A stretch of DNA of 64,000 bases from Blattamonas nauphoetae (lineage: Eukaryota > Preaxostyla > Oxymonadida), in the NCBI GenBank assembly GCA_033064195.1, contig JARBJD010000275.1, forward strand, positions 36,512 to 100,511, read 5' to 3'. Each line of letters starts with the position of its first letter. Positions within the stretch are counted from its first letter, which is position 1. Below are positions 33,405 to 45,860 of this stretch, one piece after another. The position numbers and the translations under genes are program-made. The notes beneath the pieces are model-generated. The model did no database searches. It was not told the origin of the DNA and worked only from the letters and a program-made list of their open reading frames with translations.

Positions 33405-35742
33405 AAAGAAGTGAATAAAGAGAAAGTGAAATGAAAAATGAAGAAAATCATTCTTGGAGTGTGTCAAAGAAGAATTCACACTGAAGAGGATCACAGAAAA
33501 GAGCGCAAACCTCAATGAATGTGTCGTCCTCCAAGTCCGTACAGTGAATTCCGTTGTGGACACGGTCTCGACCATATTTTGCCCGAAGAGACTTTGGTGC
33601 AAGTACTTTCGCAATCGTAGGATCGTGAGGACCACAAAGCGACCGAAATGACTGCTGAACATCATTCCCTTTCAATTCAAGAGCTATGCATGGGCCAGAC
33701 ACGACTTCTTCCAGCTTCACCTGCAGAAAAAAACACAAATATAAAGCCCAGATACAAACACACACAAAAATACAATCAGAAAACACGCACATTCATAAAT
33801 CCACAACAAAAGACAAACCGAAAAGTCTTTCCAGATCCCTTGGTACACTTTGAAGAATTCGTATGCATTGTTGTTTGAGAGGTGGAAGAGTTCGGCACAA
33901 CTCAAATCGAACCCGCCCTCCTCCAGAACGTCTCGTAGCAGTGCTCCTGCTTTCTCTGAAAGAGTAACTTTGAAAATCGGCACACTTTCTCGGATCACAT
34001 GTGGCAAAATAAGTCCAAATGTGCTCCCATTCTTCATCGCTGTGACACCATGGCTCCGTCCAAACAGAATCGCATCCGCTCGCTTTTCTGATTCTTCACT
34101 TCCTGTGCAGTACACTCCATTTCGCACCCAGTCCTTCCCCAACACTGCACGCAGCGATTCCGGGTGGCTAATCCGTGCTTCATCTGGCTCGTCAGGACCT
34201 GAGTACGCACATTCACAAATAAACATCCTTTAAGAAGAACATCGGAGACATACCAACAAGCTCAACAATTCGAGAATGGCAGCTTTTCCCAACCACTTCC
34301 ATTCCAATCACCAGTTGCCCTGAAACAAATCTCACAAGTTCCCTACAGATAAACAAAAAATCGTAAAATTAATATCGGATCTCAAAGACATACTCGAATT
34401 TGGGGTGTTCGCTGTATTCTTCAAATATCTCACTTGTTTCCTGACGATTCAACCTGAACGATCGTAATCGGCATATACGCAGATCTTCCTTTTCAATAAG
34501 TTCCACTACTCGCCCAAAGAATTGCATAATGTCTGGTTTCACAATCAGAAGACTCCTCTCCCGTTCCTGAATCGATGATCCTCTTGTAAATCCATCCGCA
34601 TAGTCCAGAAGCTTGAAACTTCGCGCAAAGATATCAACTGTATTCCCAATGAAGAACTGGTCAAAGGTGGCATCTCCACAAGGACAGCGACGAAGGAACA
34701 CTCGTTTGTTCTTTACATCATACTAAACAAACACAGCCCAATCACACAAATACATCAAATAAGGAACAGAAAAGTTTTGATCAGAATGAAATCATGGCAC
34801 ACACAATTTCAATCGTATTATCATTCGTGAAAAATGATACTAAATACGGCCGTGCCATCGCTGCCATTGGGTCAAACCATTCTGCCTTGAACGTATATTT
34901 GATTAAAGTTGGATTTGGCTTCAGACTCATCGGAAAGAAAAGTGGTTGAAAATCGGCCCATTGTGACGGCTCGCCTCTTCGTTTTCATCGTATCTAGAAC
35001 ATATTCACTGATTTCTCGTTATTTCTCACACACATCCTTTCTTGTACTTCTTCAACGTTCAAACATCTAGGGTGAGCGGACATAAAAATGATGACAGAAC
35101 ACCGAACCGCCTTTGGAAATCAAGACGCATTGAAAGTGTTACTCAACGTAATTCGCTGGTACATATCCCTCTTTTCCAGACACTGTAATGCAATAAACCC
35201 ATCCACTTCCATCATCTGGAATGTAGTTAATCGGATCGTTGGCAGTCACAGAAACATCTGTATCCGATTGTGCCTGATAGTCATAAGTCACCTAAAGAGT
35301 TCACGAGCATAAAACCCAAACTTTTCCCCTTGTGTACCCGGCCGGCACACTTTCACTCTCAGCTGGTTTGCTAACCACTTTCGCAGGTTGCGTTGCGACA
35401 ACGGCAGCCACTGGTGTTGCTTTAACTGTTTTTGCGACAAGATAGTTGGTTGGAACGTAACCTTCCTTTCCAGCTGCAGTCTTTACTGGAGTCCATCCCT
35501 CAACAGCATCGAGCTCATCGGTGAGTGTGACAGTTTCTCCTTCCTTCACAACCATCGCTCCGTCGTCACTTGTGTAATCGTATCCAACTGTCATCTGAAC
35601 TGCACCGGCTGTTGTTGCCTCTGCTTTTGGTTGTTGTGTTTGTGGTTGTTGTTGTGTATTGCGATGAGTCTGTTGGTGTTCCACTGGAGCGGGTGGGACT
35701 GGTGGTGGTTCAAGTTTACTCTTTCCACTCGACCCATCGCCC
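33405..35742. repeat. Inverted repeat B, right arm
   Basis: Mirror of 30987-33324. Beyond its outer edge the F-BAR gene continues, so this arm is the likelier source and the left arm the copy. Confidence 0.95.
33448..34930 (-). CDS. NME7: NME7, nucleoside diphosphate kinase 7 (right copy)
   Basis: Exact mirror of the gene at 31799-33281, with the same five exons, DM10 and two NDK domains and the same Tyr-for-His change in the first NDK domain. Its start lies 209 bp downstream of the F-BAR gene's stop on the same strand. Here the order F-BAR then NME7 is intact, which suggests that this is the ancestral arrangement. Confidence 0.93.
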
Positions 35743-36922
35743 TGCAAGATAAAAGAATAAGGCATCAAAATCATCGAGGACAAACGCGAGTGCAGAGTTC
35801 CACGCGGACATGACCTCCTTTGGATTTCTTTGTTTGATTCTTTGATGCAAATGTGATTAAATCGTTCTTTGGATCAACTTGGTTCAATGATCCACAACAT
35901 GCATCAATATATCCTTTTCGAACTGTGATTTCCTGATGAATCAATCATCGATGAACAAATGAAGAAACAACCTCACTCCAGAGTTGATAATATTGTTTCA
36001 AGAGCTCCGCTGTTGCCTGTATCCGATTATATTCCAATTGTTCAAATCTCTGTAGTAGTTCTTCCATTTTAAGGTCAAATTCTTGTTCTCTCGTTTGACA
36101 TTCAGCAACTGCTTTTTTGTACTTGTTCTCTGCCTTTTGACGGGCACCGTCCTTGTCTTTCACCTTCTTTTCAAGCTAACAATGAGTGAGGGAAGGATAG
36201 TCCTGTGATAATCAAAATTGGTCGAACCTTCGATGAATCTCCTGCTTTGGTTGGGTCAAGCATTGCTTGGTTATATGTAGATTCTGCATCGTCCCATTCC
36301 TGAAATGCCGTTCTGTAATCTTGTTTTAACTTGGAGAGAAGATTATTGAAAAATGAAGGTTTGTTTAGCTTAAGAAAATCTAACTTTATTATGTTCATCA
36401 AGAGCCTTCTTCTTTCGTGTTTGGACTGCACTATACTCTTCATCGATCCTCTTGTGGAGTCTGAGATAGTTGTCCATTTGCTCTTTAACTGATTGAGTGA
36501 ACTGTTTGAATTTATCCATCACAACAGTACAATGACGTTCGATATTCTCGAATTCCTGCTTTTGTGCATTCCATGAGAGTCCAATTGTTCTGGTTGGAAT
36601 AAAAACATGTAGAGAAGTCGGTGAAGAACAGAATGTCAGAATACCCCTCTTCCACGAATGGTGTCATCTTTTTTAGGTCCATGCTTTTCCGATAACTCTT
36701 TTCACAATCCATCATAACTCCAACACGAGCAATTATATCTTCGTATGTTCTGAAACATTGAAGAATACATAGGGGAAGAATATCTCACAATAAAGAGAAT
36801 TTTGGAAGAAACCTCTTTCCAGCCTTAACACGATCATCTACCAATTCAATTTCATCCCAAAGTTTTGCAGGGAAACTAACATCAGGATCCGGTGCTCGGG
36901 GTTGCTCAAGAGGTGATGTCAT
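35139..36922 (-). CDS. F-BAR and double SH3 protein (PACSIN/PSTPIP-like)
   Basis: ATG 36922 opens MTSPLEQPRAPDPDVSFPAK, an FCH-like start. Exons then read RVGVMMDCEKSYRKSMDLKK, IGLSWNAQKQEFENIERHC and a long coiled coil (AENKYKKAVAECQTREQEF), matching the FCH and F-BAR layout. A Pro-rich linker (PPPVPPAPVEHQQTH) and two C-terminal SH3 domains follow. Introns are short; one begins right after EHNK. F-BAR proteins bend membranes and recruit actin regulators during endocytosis or division. The C-terminal third lies in inverted repeat B. The exact subfamily is not certain. Confidence 0.8.
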
Positions 36923-36989
36923 CCTTTAAATCGAGAAATTCCCATAATCAGGTATTCTCACTATGCATTCTCGGAATATCAAAGGAACC

Positions 36990-37783
36990 ACGTGGTTGTT
37001 TCACTCTTTGGACAGATAAATTGAAATCTTGAATGATTCTTTTCTATCACGTCAACAGAAGAACCACCACGTTCATGGGCGAATCCTCTTCCTCTTCATG
37101 GATATGAACAATTCTATTTGTCGTCTTTGCATTTCTAATCCTCCATTGCTCGACTCATTTGAACTGTAAGAGTATGCAGTTCTGGAGTGGATTGGAGATT
37201 CAATCACGTCTATCAACAATCTCGCCAATCTGTGGAGACTATAATCTCCATCATATCTAAAGATCCACTCAATTCACATAGTGTCTCAAGGACTCTTTTT
37301 TGGGAGAGCAAGCTTGCAAACCTCGAATCTCTCCCTGAACCACATCCAACCTCACCTCAACAACTGATTCAGCTCTGAATGAATCCAAACCATAGTTCAA
37401 ACCAGAAAACTTAATAGTCACTATCACGTCAAATCTCCTCACATTGGGTCGTATCACAACCACCCCGAACCTTGTCTTCGAAAAGTCTCAATGTTCAGTC
37501 GTCGCAAAATCACAAATTAGCACTCCAACCGGCTTCCCCCATTCTGTGCTGTCAGCCCGAATATCATTTGATTTGCGACTTCTTGAAATCACTCGATGGT
37601 TAAACTCGTACCAATTTCCAAGGATCATCATATTTCAAAGGCAGATCCGAACTTTCATCAGCAATCAAACTCTCTTTTCATCGCGTCCAATCACTTATTT
37701 CACTGTTTTTGTTATCATTTCAAAGACATTTTTCTTCAATTTCTCTCATCTCTACTCCACAAGCCTTAATCCTAATCTTGGCC
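36990..37783 (+). other. Region without a confident gene
   Basis: Several frames of 60-128 codons are open. One begins MDMNNSICRLCISNPP (about 37098) and holds a CxxC, followed by a donor-like gtaagag, so a small spliced gene is possible. I could not follow it through. The rest is T-rich and probably the promoter and 5' leader of the glucosidase gene. Confidence 0.3.
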
Positions 37784-40700
37784 ATGATTCTCTGTTTCTT
37801 ACATTTTATAAACATATGTGTGGCTTTTGACCCTCATAAATTCGAGAATTATCGCACTTCCCACTTCTATCAATCTCATAATGTCCGTCTTCATGAAGAA
37901 AATCGATTCACAATTCTTCCGTCTCTCCACTCAAATGATACTTCTGTTGTGATCCCAATATTGGATTCAATCACTGAAAAACAACTAAACCTGACAATTT
38001 CTTTCTACAAACATGGAATTGTTCGCTTTTCTGGACAAGAATCTGACTCTGTTTTCGAGCGGAAAGAATTGACCGGAATTCTCACAGAATTACCACCAAC
38101 AGAGAGTATCCAGACGAGATATGAAGGATCATTGTTCATTGTCACTTTTGGAAAGTATACTTTGGAACTTAGTCTTGAGAAACTTGGCATTTGTATCAAA
38201 GAAAAGAACGAGATTATCTGGTCGTTCAACACACAAAACTGGTTCAACTTTGACATGTACCCACAGAATGATGAAATCTATCCAGACCCATCCGAGCCTC
38301 CGCCTGAAGAAATTCCTTCTCCGCCAAGAGAACGATATCTAGCATCGTTCTCAACAGACTTCTTATTCCCACATACACAATACTTGTGCGGTCTCCCACA
38401 GCGCACAACTACTTTTGATCTCCCTGAGACAAAGTTTGCTTACTATTTTCTTCAAGATTTCCAGACTGTCGAATGAAAACAAAGCTGACCCGATTCGCCT
38501 GTTTAATTCGGATGTCTTCCAATATGAAGTCAATTCCACATTTCCTGTCTATGGCACAATCCCCCTGTTGCTTTCCATGCCACAAAAACGAGCTAACCGT
38601 GACACAGAATCTGGATCATTCTTCACACCAACTGCTGTTCTCTGGATGAACGCTGCAGATACGTACGTCGACATCCACAATGAAGACCACACATCCCACG
38701 CTCGCTTCATCAGTGAAGCTGGTCTTTTGGACTTCTTTGTCCTCATCGGAGACTCGTCGGACGAGGCGCCACTCATCCCTCTCATCCGAAAGTACCATCT
38801 CCTCACTGGCCTCCCCTCCCTCCCCCCTCTCTTCTCATTCGGATACCACCAGTGTCGGTGGAACTACGAAGATGAAGACGACTGCATCACTGTGGCCAAC
38901 ACACTCGACAGCGTGGATATTCCGTTTGATGTTCTCTGGCTGGACATCGAGCACACCGATGGCAAACGGTATATGACGTGGGACAAACGCAAATTCAGCT
39001 CCGATTCTTCCACTGTCAGCTTCAGCCGAATGTCCGACACTGCTGAACCATATTTCACAGGTCAACGATCACCGAAAGACAAGGCTTCGAGCCAATTCCC
39101 AAAATCAGCGGCCCTTCGCATCCAACACATGCTCGGAAGCAGCGGACGAAAGCTAGTCACTATCGTTGATCCGCACACAAAAGTCGACCGTGATTTCTTC
39201 ATATTTCGCCAAGGGCAAGATCGAGGGTACTTCCTGCAAACGAGATGTGCATCAAGCAACAGAGAGTCCGAATGGAACGAACTCTGGCGAGCACACAATG
39301 TTTCAGATCAACACTCATCCGAAGAAGAACGGACAGAAGAAGAGGAAGAGTTGGTTGTTCCTTCACAAAAACAGATTACCCAATTCATCACAATGAAGCT
39401 GAAACAATACGAAGCCAACTGCTGGCCAGGACTGTCGAGTTGGCCTGACTTCTTCAACGACGACGTCAAAAATTGGTACGCGAACCTCCTCGCAAAGGAA
39501 TACTATGGCACTTCGCCCCTCCTGCATCATTGGATCGACATGAACGAGATGTCTGTCTTTAATGTGCATGAAGGAACGTGCCCCGTCAACGACACAGTCC
39601 ATCTGGACGGCCAACTCAACGGAGAGATACACAACGCTTACGGACTCCACTTCGCAGAGAGTGTGTATCGAGGAATGAAGCAACGTACGCCGACCCAACG
39701 ACCGTTCATCCTCACTCGCTCCTTCTTCACGGGGATCCATCGGTATGCTGCTGTCTGGACAGGCGATAACCAAGCTTCCTTCGACCACCTCGCAAGCTCC
39801 GTCTCCACTCTGCTGTCCCTCTCTGTCTGTGGCTGCAGCCATGTTGGTGCCGACGTCGGAGGGTTCTTCTTCCACCCGACGGAAGAGCTTCTCGTTCGAT
39901 GGTATCAGTTTGGCGTCTTCAATCCGTTCTTCAGAGAACACGCCCATCACGACTCCCCTCGCCGTGAACCATACCTTTGGAGTGATGTCGCTCAAACTCA
40001 AATCAGAAATGCAGTGCACATGCGCTATGAGCTGAATCCCTACTTGTACTCCCACTTTGCCCACTCCAGTGTGAACGGTGTTCCAGTTCTGCGCCCCCTG
40101 GCTCTCCACTTCGATGTCAGCCTGATGGACAGTGAAACCCAAAAGTACGCAAACAACTACGAAATGCTGTTTGGGGATTCTCTCCTCGTTGCTCCTGTCA
40201 CACAGCCGGGGATTGACTCGATGATCGTCGCTCTTCCACTCAAATCTCATGCAGGTGCTCCGCAACTGTGGTATAACTACACCTCAGGAACTGTTGTCCA
40301 CCCAGACGAAAACTCCCAAACACTCACAGTTCCACTCACAATGGACAGCATCCCTGTCTTCCAACGCGGTGGAACAATCATCCCTCTCTGGAAACGGCAC
40401 CGCAGATCCACGTTTTCTCAGCCCAAAGATCCGTTCACTCTTCTCATCGCGTTGGATTCCAAAGAAGAGGCCGAAGGATGTTTGTTTGTGGATGATGGGT
40501 GGAGTGAAGCTTGGGAACTGGCTGGCCAGTTCATGCACCGCAAGTTCCGGTTTGAGAAGAAGAATGAACAGGAATATGTCCTCACCAACACACCACATGA
40601 CTTCGACTCTTTCTTCGACTCTCCGGCATTCCAGCAGGATCGCAAAGCCAAATCCTTCATCCACACAACAGACGACGTGAAATCAGTCAAGCGTGATCTT

Positions 40701-41000
40701 CAATTTGATCTGGATTATTCCATTGCGACTCGGCGCTCCAATATCAGCTCCTATTTTGCTCCATCTGCATTCCCAACTTCCGTCAGAGCACCGACGTGGG
40801 ATGAAATCCAACAAGGAAGTCATGTGGAGAATGTGGAAATCAGAGGATTGAAAAACCAACCACACTCTGTCGTTCTTTCTGTCAACAACCAATCTTTTCC
40901 TCTTGATTTCAAGTTTTGTGAGGACTCTCAGATTCTGTCTGTGGTTCTGACCAAAGAGGCACTCACAAAAAGCAATTGGTCTCTCTCCATCTTGATCTGA
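37784..41000 (+). CDS. GANAB: Glucosidase II alpha subunit (GH31 alpha-glucosidase)
   Basis: ATG 37784 gives a signal peptide (MILCFLHFINICVAF). A single 31-bp intron (38434-38464) joins two exons into 1,061 residues. GH31 hallmarks are in order: YHQCRWNYEDEDD, WLDIEHTDGKRYMTWD, the nucleophile in WIDMNEMSVFN (family WNDMNEPSVFN), the acid/base in VWTGDNQASFDHL, CSHVGADVGGFF and FREHAHHDSPRREPYL. The length and the C-terminal IPVFQRGGTIIP fit glucosidase II, which trims the inner glucoses of N-glycans in the ER. An acidic, Glu-rich insert (about 39310-39360) interrupts the catalytic domain. No KDEL is present; the family uses its beta subunit for retention. Confidence 0.93.
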
Positions 41001-41052
41001 AGTATTATCGTCGAATTCCTTGAATATATCTTGTTTCACTCCCCCAACAGTT

Positions 41053-41981
41053 CTTGAAATTTCCCTAAATTGAAGAGAATGAACTCTTCTCCAGCGAAAA
41101 CGAGAAAAAAAGCGACTAAATGAAGTGGAGATTGAATAAACGCCAGGCCAAGTATTTCAGGACAACACCGGAGCGAAGGAACAATTATCGGTCAATTTAA
41201 AAGATATTATACGGTTAGGAATCGGCTGAAAGAGACAGAAAGATGAGAGTTGAACAAGAAAGGATGAATACCCATGAAAGTTTTGACCAAATCTTCCAGG
41301 GGTGCAAGCTCTGAATTAGAGATCAGGTCAAATTCCTTCACGAAAAAGAGGAAATGTTTGAAGCATGTGTTCAGATGCGCTTCTTCGCCGAGTTGGACAA
41401 TCTTTTGGAGATGTGCATGATAAATGTGTGCATAGACACGGAACAGTCTCTTATAAATGTTTTTTACTGTGTCCTTGAAGTTCTTTGGGAAAGGAACACC
41501 TGAATTAACAGAGTAGGAGAGTGTTCATTGTTAAAATCTGGATGAGAGTGAATCAAACCGATCTTTGATGGGAAGAGAGTTTCGTCATCGAGGAGTTCCT
41601 GAACCCATGTCATCAACTCATCGACATATTCTGGAGCAGAGAGAGCAACAGGTTTCTTGATTTTCTTGCCATCTGCCCACCTATATTCGAAGTTTGGTCC
41701 AGCAGTCATCATTGGGCAACTTTCCTTTGTGCAGAACTCTGTGATCGTTCCGTACAGCATGTTAATTTGATTGAAGAAATCAAAAGTATTCACAGCAAGC
41801 CACTCGTTCAAGTCTTCTCCTTCTGGAAGGGCAACGGCTTCACGAAGATTTCCGCTTCCGAGTGTCGTGTTGATGTGCTTCAGAAGCTCTTGTCGGTGCT
41901 TTTCATCGACTTTAGCACCTTTCACTTGACGCATAGTCTTGTTGCTGAACATGGTTGATGGATCGAGTCACCCAACATCTG
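41053..41981. repeat. Inverted repeat C, left arm (0.93 kb)
   Basis: Reverse complement of 42114-43042 (x pairs with 84095 minus x). It holds an entire MOB1 gene with its 3' flank. The match is perfect through the gene and fades over the last 20 bp near 41053. The spacer is 132 bp. Confidence 0.95.
41215..41952 (-). CDS. MOB1: MOB1 kinase activator (left copy)
   Basis: Mirror image of 42143-42880, with the same three exons and 210 residues. The first codons lie 190 bp from those of the twin gene, on the opposite strand, so both copies must share the 132-bp spacer and the adjoining arm bases as promoter. See the right copy for the domain description. Confidence 0.95.
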
Positions 41982-42113
41982 CCTTTCTTCACAACACGCT
42001 TTTCTCTGATGACGTTTGCTTACTCGGGATTCTAAATCTGTCATCACACAAGAGGCAGAGCCAGTATAAGTGAAGAAAGGTTGCAGATAGTTTCAATTGA
42101 TTCCAGAAAGAGT

Positions 42114-43042
42114 CAGATGTTGGGTGACTCGATCCATCAACCATGTTCAGCAACAAGACTATGCGTCAAGTGAAAGGTGCTAAAGTCGATGAAAAGCACC
42201 GACAAGAGCTTCTGAAGCACATCAACACGACACTCGGAAGCGGAAATCTTCGTGAAGCCGTTGCCCTTCCAGAAGGAGAAGACTTGAACGAGTGGCTTGC
42301 TGTGAATACTTTTGATTTCTTCAATCAAATTAACATGCTGTACGGAACGATCACAGAGTTCTGCACAAAGGAAAGTTGCCCAATGATGACTGCTGGACCA
42401 AACTTCGAATATAGGTGGGCAGATGGCAAGAAAATCAAGAAACCTGTTGCTCTCTCTGCTCCAGAATATGTCGATGAGTTGATGACATGGGTTCAGGAAC
42501 TCCTCGATGACGAAACTCTCTTCCCATCAAAGATCGGTTTGATTCACTCTCATCCAGATTTTAACAATGAACACTCTCCTACTCTGTTAATTCAGGTGTT
42601 CCTTTCCCAAAGAACTTCAAGGACACAGTAAAAAACATTTATAAGAGACTGTTCCGTGTCTATGCACACATTTATCATGCACATCTCCAAAAGATTGTCC
42701 AACTCGGCGAAGAAGCGCATCTGAACACATGCTTCAAACATTTCCTCTTTTTCGTGAAGGAATTTGACCTGATCTCTAATTCAGAGCTTGCACCCCTGGA
42801 AGATTTGGTCAAAACTTTCATGGGTATTCATCCTTTCTTGTTCAACTCTCATCTTTCTGTCTCTTTCAGCCGATTCCTAACCGTATAATATCTTTTAAAT
42901 TGACCGATAATTGTTCCTTCGCTCCGGTGTTGTCCTGAAATACTTGGCCTGGCGTTTATTCAATCTCCACTTCATTTAGTCGCTTTTTTTCTCGTTTTCG
43001 CTGGAGAAGAGTTCATTCTCTTCCCTTTAGGGAATTTACTGG
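42114..43042. repeat. Inverted repeat C, right arm
   Basis: Mirror of 41053-41981. The outer edge lies 87 bp before the next plus-strand gene. Confidence 0.95.
42143..42880 (+). CDS. MOB1: MOB1 kinase activator (right copy)
   Basis: Three exons (42143-42536, 42596-42823, 42870-42880) give 210 residues, near the family's 216. The last exon is only 11 bases and supplies the final codons. The zinc-binding Cys pair is in CTKESCPMM and the His pair in RVYAHIYHAHLQ. The core TAGPNFEYRWADGKKIKKPV and LNTCFKHFLFF is typical. MOB1 activates NDR/LATS kinases in the Hippo and mitotic-exit pathways and, in protists, acts in cytokinesis and basal-body function. Introns are 59 and 46 bp. Confidence 0.96.
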
Positions 43043-43129
43043 AGCTGTGGGGTCCTTATCAATGAACTTTGAATCATCACGCTCTCCCCTTAATTAATCC
43101 AACCTCATCTCTCGCGACGTGTTTAGCGC

Positions 43130-44364
43130 ATGTCCGCGATTTCAAAATATCTACCTGGAAATGATTCCGATCCGCTATATCAATTCGAGACTCTCCGTGA
43201 TAGCATTCGCCGTGATGAAAGGCAAATCGACATCGCTACGGAGATGTGGTCCAAAGAGCATAAGAAATTGTATACACAATCTGTTAAACACATGTACCAG
43301 ACGGTTTATAAGAAGCATCCGTCATTCGTTCCCCAAAAGCCTCAGAATCCGACAACTGCACCAGAATTTGATCCAAAACATCTCCATGAGATTTCTTCTC
43401 CAAGTATCCTTGATTTTAATGCTGGACGAACAGCAACAATTAACCGAAACCGTGAAGAGACTATTCATGTGATGAAAGAACTGGGTATTGAGAACCCTGC
43501 ACATTTTGTTCGTGGAGATCTTCTCAGCAGTTCAATCCAGCATTCACTCGAACAAAACCTTGCAGTTGTTCTTCAACTCTATAGACCTGGTGTCCTTGTT
43601 TCAGTTTTCCCCGAACCACTCCAGAAAACAGTTGGGGCTTTCCAACAATTCTACATGACGTGTACAGTCTGCTTATTTCCTTTTTTCATTGAATAGTTTG
43701 GGATGAATCTCCAAGAAAGAATCCGACGCTTAGAATTAAGTGGTAAGATGAGAGCTGGGAAGGTGAAACCGCAAAGTTTCTTTCATTTTTCGTCACACTT
43801 TCAGTTATGAGAAGACAAGCCTCACTCCACAATGATTTAGACCAAGCCGTGCGTATTGATACATCCGAACAGCTCTCACCGCAACATCAGCGTGCCCTTC
43901 GAGCATCGAAGCTGTCTCTCGATCAGCAAGCCGATATCCGTCAGAAATTTGTCTACGAGACGCGTGTGAAAGAAAAGATTGATATTGTGATGCACAATGA
44001 ATCACATTGCATCCGAATGGAAAATGAGATCCATCAACTTCAAAAGCGGACGAAACAGGCGAACACAGGTGAACATATCGCGACTTCATTGGCGACTCCA
44101 AAACCATCCTCTCAAAAGCACAATATTCGAAACATCAAGCAAATGATCGAACGTGATCGGGTGCTGTTACAGGACGCTGTGGAAAAACAGATGAAAAGGG
44201 CGGAGGAGGTTAAGCTGGAAAATGAGAGACGGAGAGGAAGTGATACAATGAACGCGATGGATTTTCTACTTGAGAGCAAGATTCGAGAAAGAAATGATCG
44301 AAAATCGAAACAATTCTCGCAAGCATTCCCACGACGCAATACGACACGAACTCAGACACCTTAA
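43130..44364 (+). CDS. Coiled-coil protein of unknown function
   Basis: ATG 43130 (MSAISKYLPGNDSDPLYQFE). Introns of 35 bp (gtacagtc to gaatag) and 29 bp (gtttcttt to ctttcag) keep one frame through NLQERIRRLELSGKMRAGKV and MRRQASLHNDLDQAVRIDTS to TAA. The product is about 400 residues, helical and charged, with no membrane segment. A strong donor (CAG|GTGAGT) lies just after the stop, at about 44370, so alternative splicing into the next exons is conceivable. No family is recognised. Confidence 0.6.
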
Positions 44365-44544
44365 CAGGTGAGTTACTCTGATCGTACCCATCACTTTTTT
44401 GAATGTTCAAACCCCAATCGCCGATCAGAACTCCCTCACGAAAATCTATCCTCACCAGATTACTTCATAACTATTCTTGGCTAACAGATGCTTCACGTAT
44501 TTCCTTTCTCTTCCCATATGGAATTATCTAACTCTCAAATTCAG

Positions 44545-45734
44545 CGCAATTAGATGATGCTTCTCCAGAAACCATTCTTTATTCCGATGATAATCTTCTG
44601 GATGAACCTACTTTACTTGTTTATGAAGATTTATCAACTCCAAAACCGACAGACATCCGACTTATTCACGACAGTCTCCTCAACAGCGAACTATCTCATC
44701 AAATGGACATTGATGAGTTTGCATCGCCTGAACTCATTCAATTCCCGGAGTCTCCGTCCTTACCGCAATCTTTTCCGACTGTTCCTTCGATGAATCTCAC
44801 CCAACTCTCTGCCACCCTCCCAAGAGTGCTCAACACTGACAGAGCTGGCAGTCCCTTGAACCCTCTGCATACTCCGCACAAGTCGAATCCAATCACTTGT
44901 TTCCCCGGAACGGATGCCCTTCGTACTCCGTCGTCGTTTTCAACCCCAAAGAGCCAGTCCTCACCCCTCATGTCACATCACATCCCTCAATCACCACGTT
45001 TCTACTCGCAACGAAAATTCACCCTCAAACGTTCTGAACTAGCAAACACAGTCTACGCCATCGTCAACGAAAAAGTCTTCCGCAACCACCTCCCGCCTGC
45101 CCGAATATTCTGGTCCAAAACACTCCGAAAAACAGCCGGTCTGGCCTCGATTAAAAAGGAGGTCACCACAAAGGACGGTGTGCAGACCGTGCGAGTCAAA
45201 GAGTCCACAATTGAACTGTCGAGCAAGATTGTCGACAACTTTGACCGCCTCGTCAAAACCCTGACCCATGAAATGTGCCATCTTGCTCAGTGGTACATCT
45301 CAGGTGACTTTGGTGGAAAACCTCATGGAAAGACGTTCAAAAAGTGGGGAAGACAGTGTTATCTGATTCTTCGAATCGAAGTCACAACATATCATCATTA
45401 TGAAATCCAATACAAGTACCAGTGGGTCTGCACTGGATGCCGCCATATCTATGGGCGCCATTCTGACTCCATCAACCCACAGAATGTCCGCTGCGGCGTC
45501 TGCGCAGGAAAGTTGACACGATGGACTGTTCGTGGTCAAAGAGTGGATCCGACAAATCCAACTGTTCAGACACCAACGAAACCAAGGCAGCCCAATAAGT
45601 TCATGGAGTTTGTAGCGGGACGCCGAGAGGAATTCAAACGAGCACATCCTGGGATTTCTGGGAAGGACATGATGATCGCTCTTGGAGCAGAATTCCAGAA
45701 ACAGAAAAACACACCAATCGCCAATAAACAATGA
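44545..45734 (+). CDS. SprT-like metalloprotease, GCNA type
   Basis: The frame is open from an acceptor (aaattcag ending 44544), so the start exon lies upstream and is not resolved; ATG 44703 is an internal alternative. An acidic, Ser/Pro-rich N-terminus is followed by the SprT domain with the zinc protease motif HEMCH and a third His in PHGKTFKKWG. Then come a zinc ribbon (CTGC and CGVC) and a C-terminal HMG-like helix set (KFMEFVAGRREEFKRAHPG). That order (disordered, SprT, zinc ribbon, HMG) is that of GCNA, which removes DNA-protein crosslinks. Spartan (SPRTN) is the other candidate but lacks the HMG box. Confidence 0.82.
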
Positions 45735-45860
45735 TCGTCATCTTCTTCTTAATTTCTTGTTGTGTGACCAAACGTGTTTGTTTGACATTGAACACAATAC
45801 TGAAGTGAGAAAATGAAGACTTTTGAAACGAAGAGTCCGAAACGGAAATTAATACGTCAA

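Noticed and set aside
30987-35742. Paired repeats as ends of a long-terminal-repeat element
   Set aside because: The arms are inverted, carry host genes with introns, and enclose only 80 bp. No element genes are present.
39363-40265. 300-codon open frame opposite glucosidase II
   Set aside because: It lies fully inside the conserved GH31 catalytic domain on the other strand and has no motif of its own.
41053-43042. Inverted repeats dismissed as assembly artefacts
   Set aside because: Not fully excluded, but mismatches clustered at arm edges and unique spacers argue against simple read chimeras, so they are reported as real with a test.
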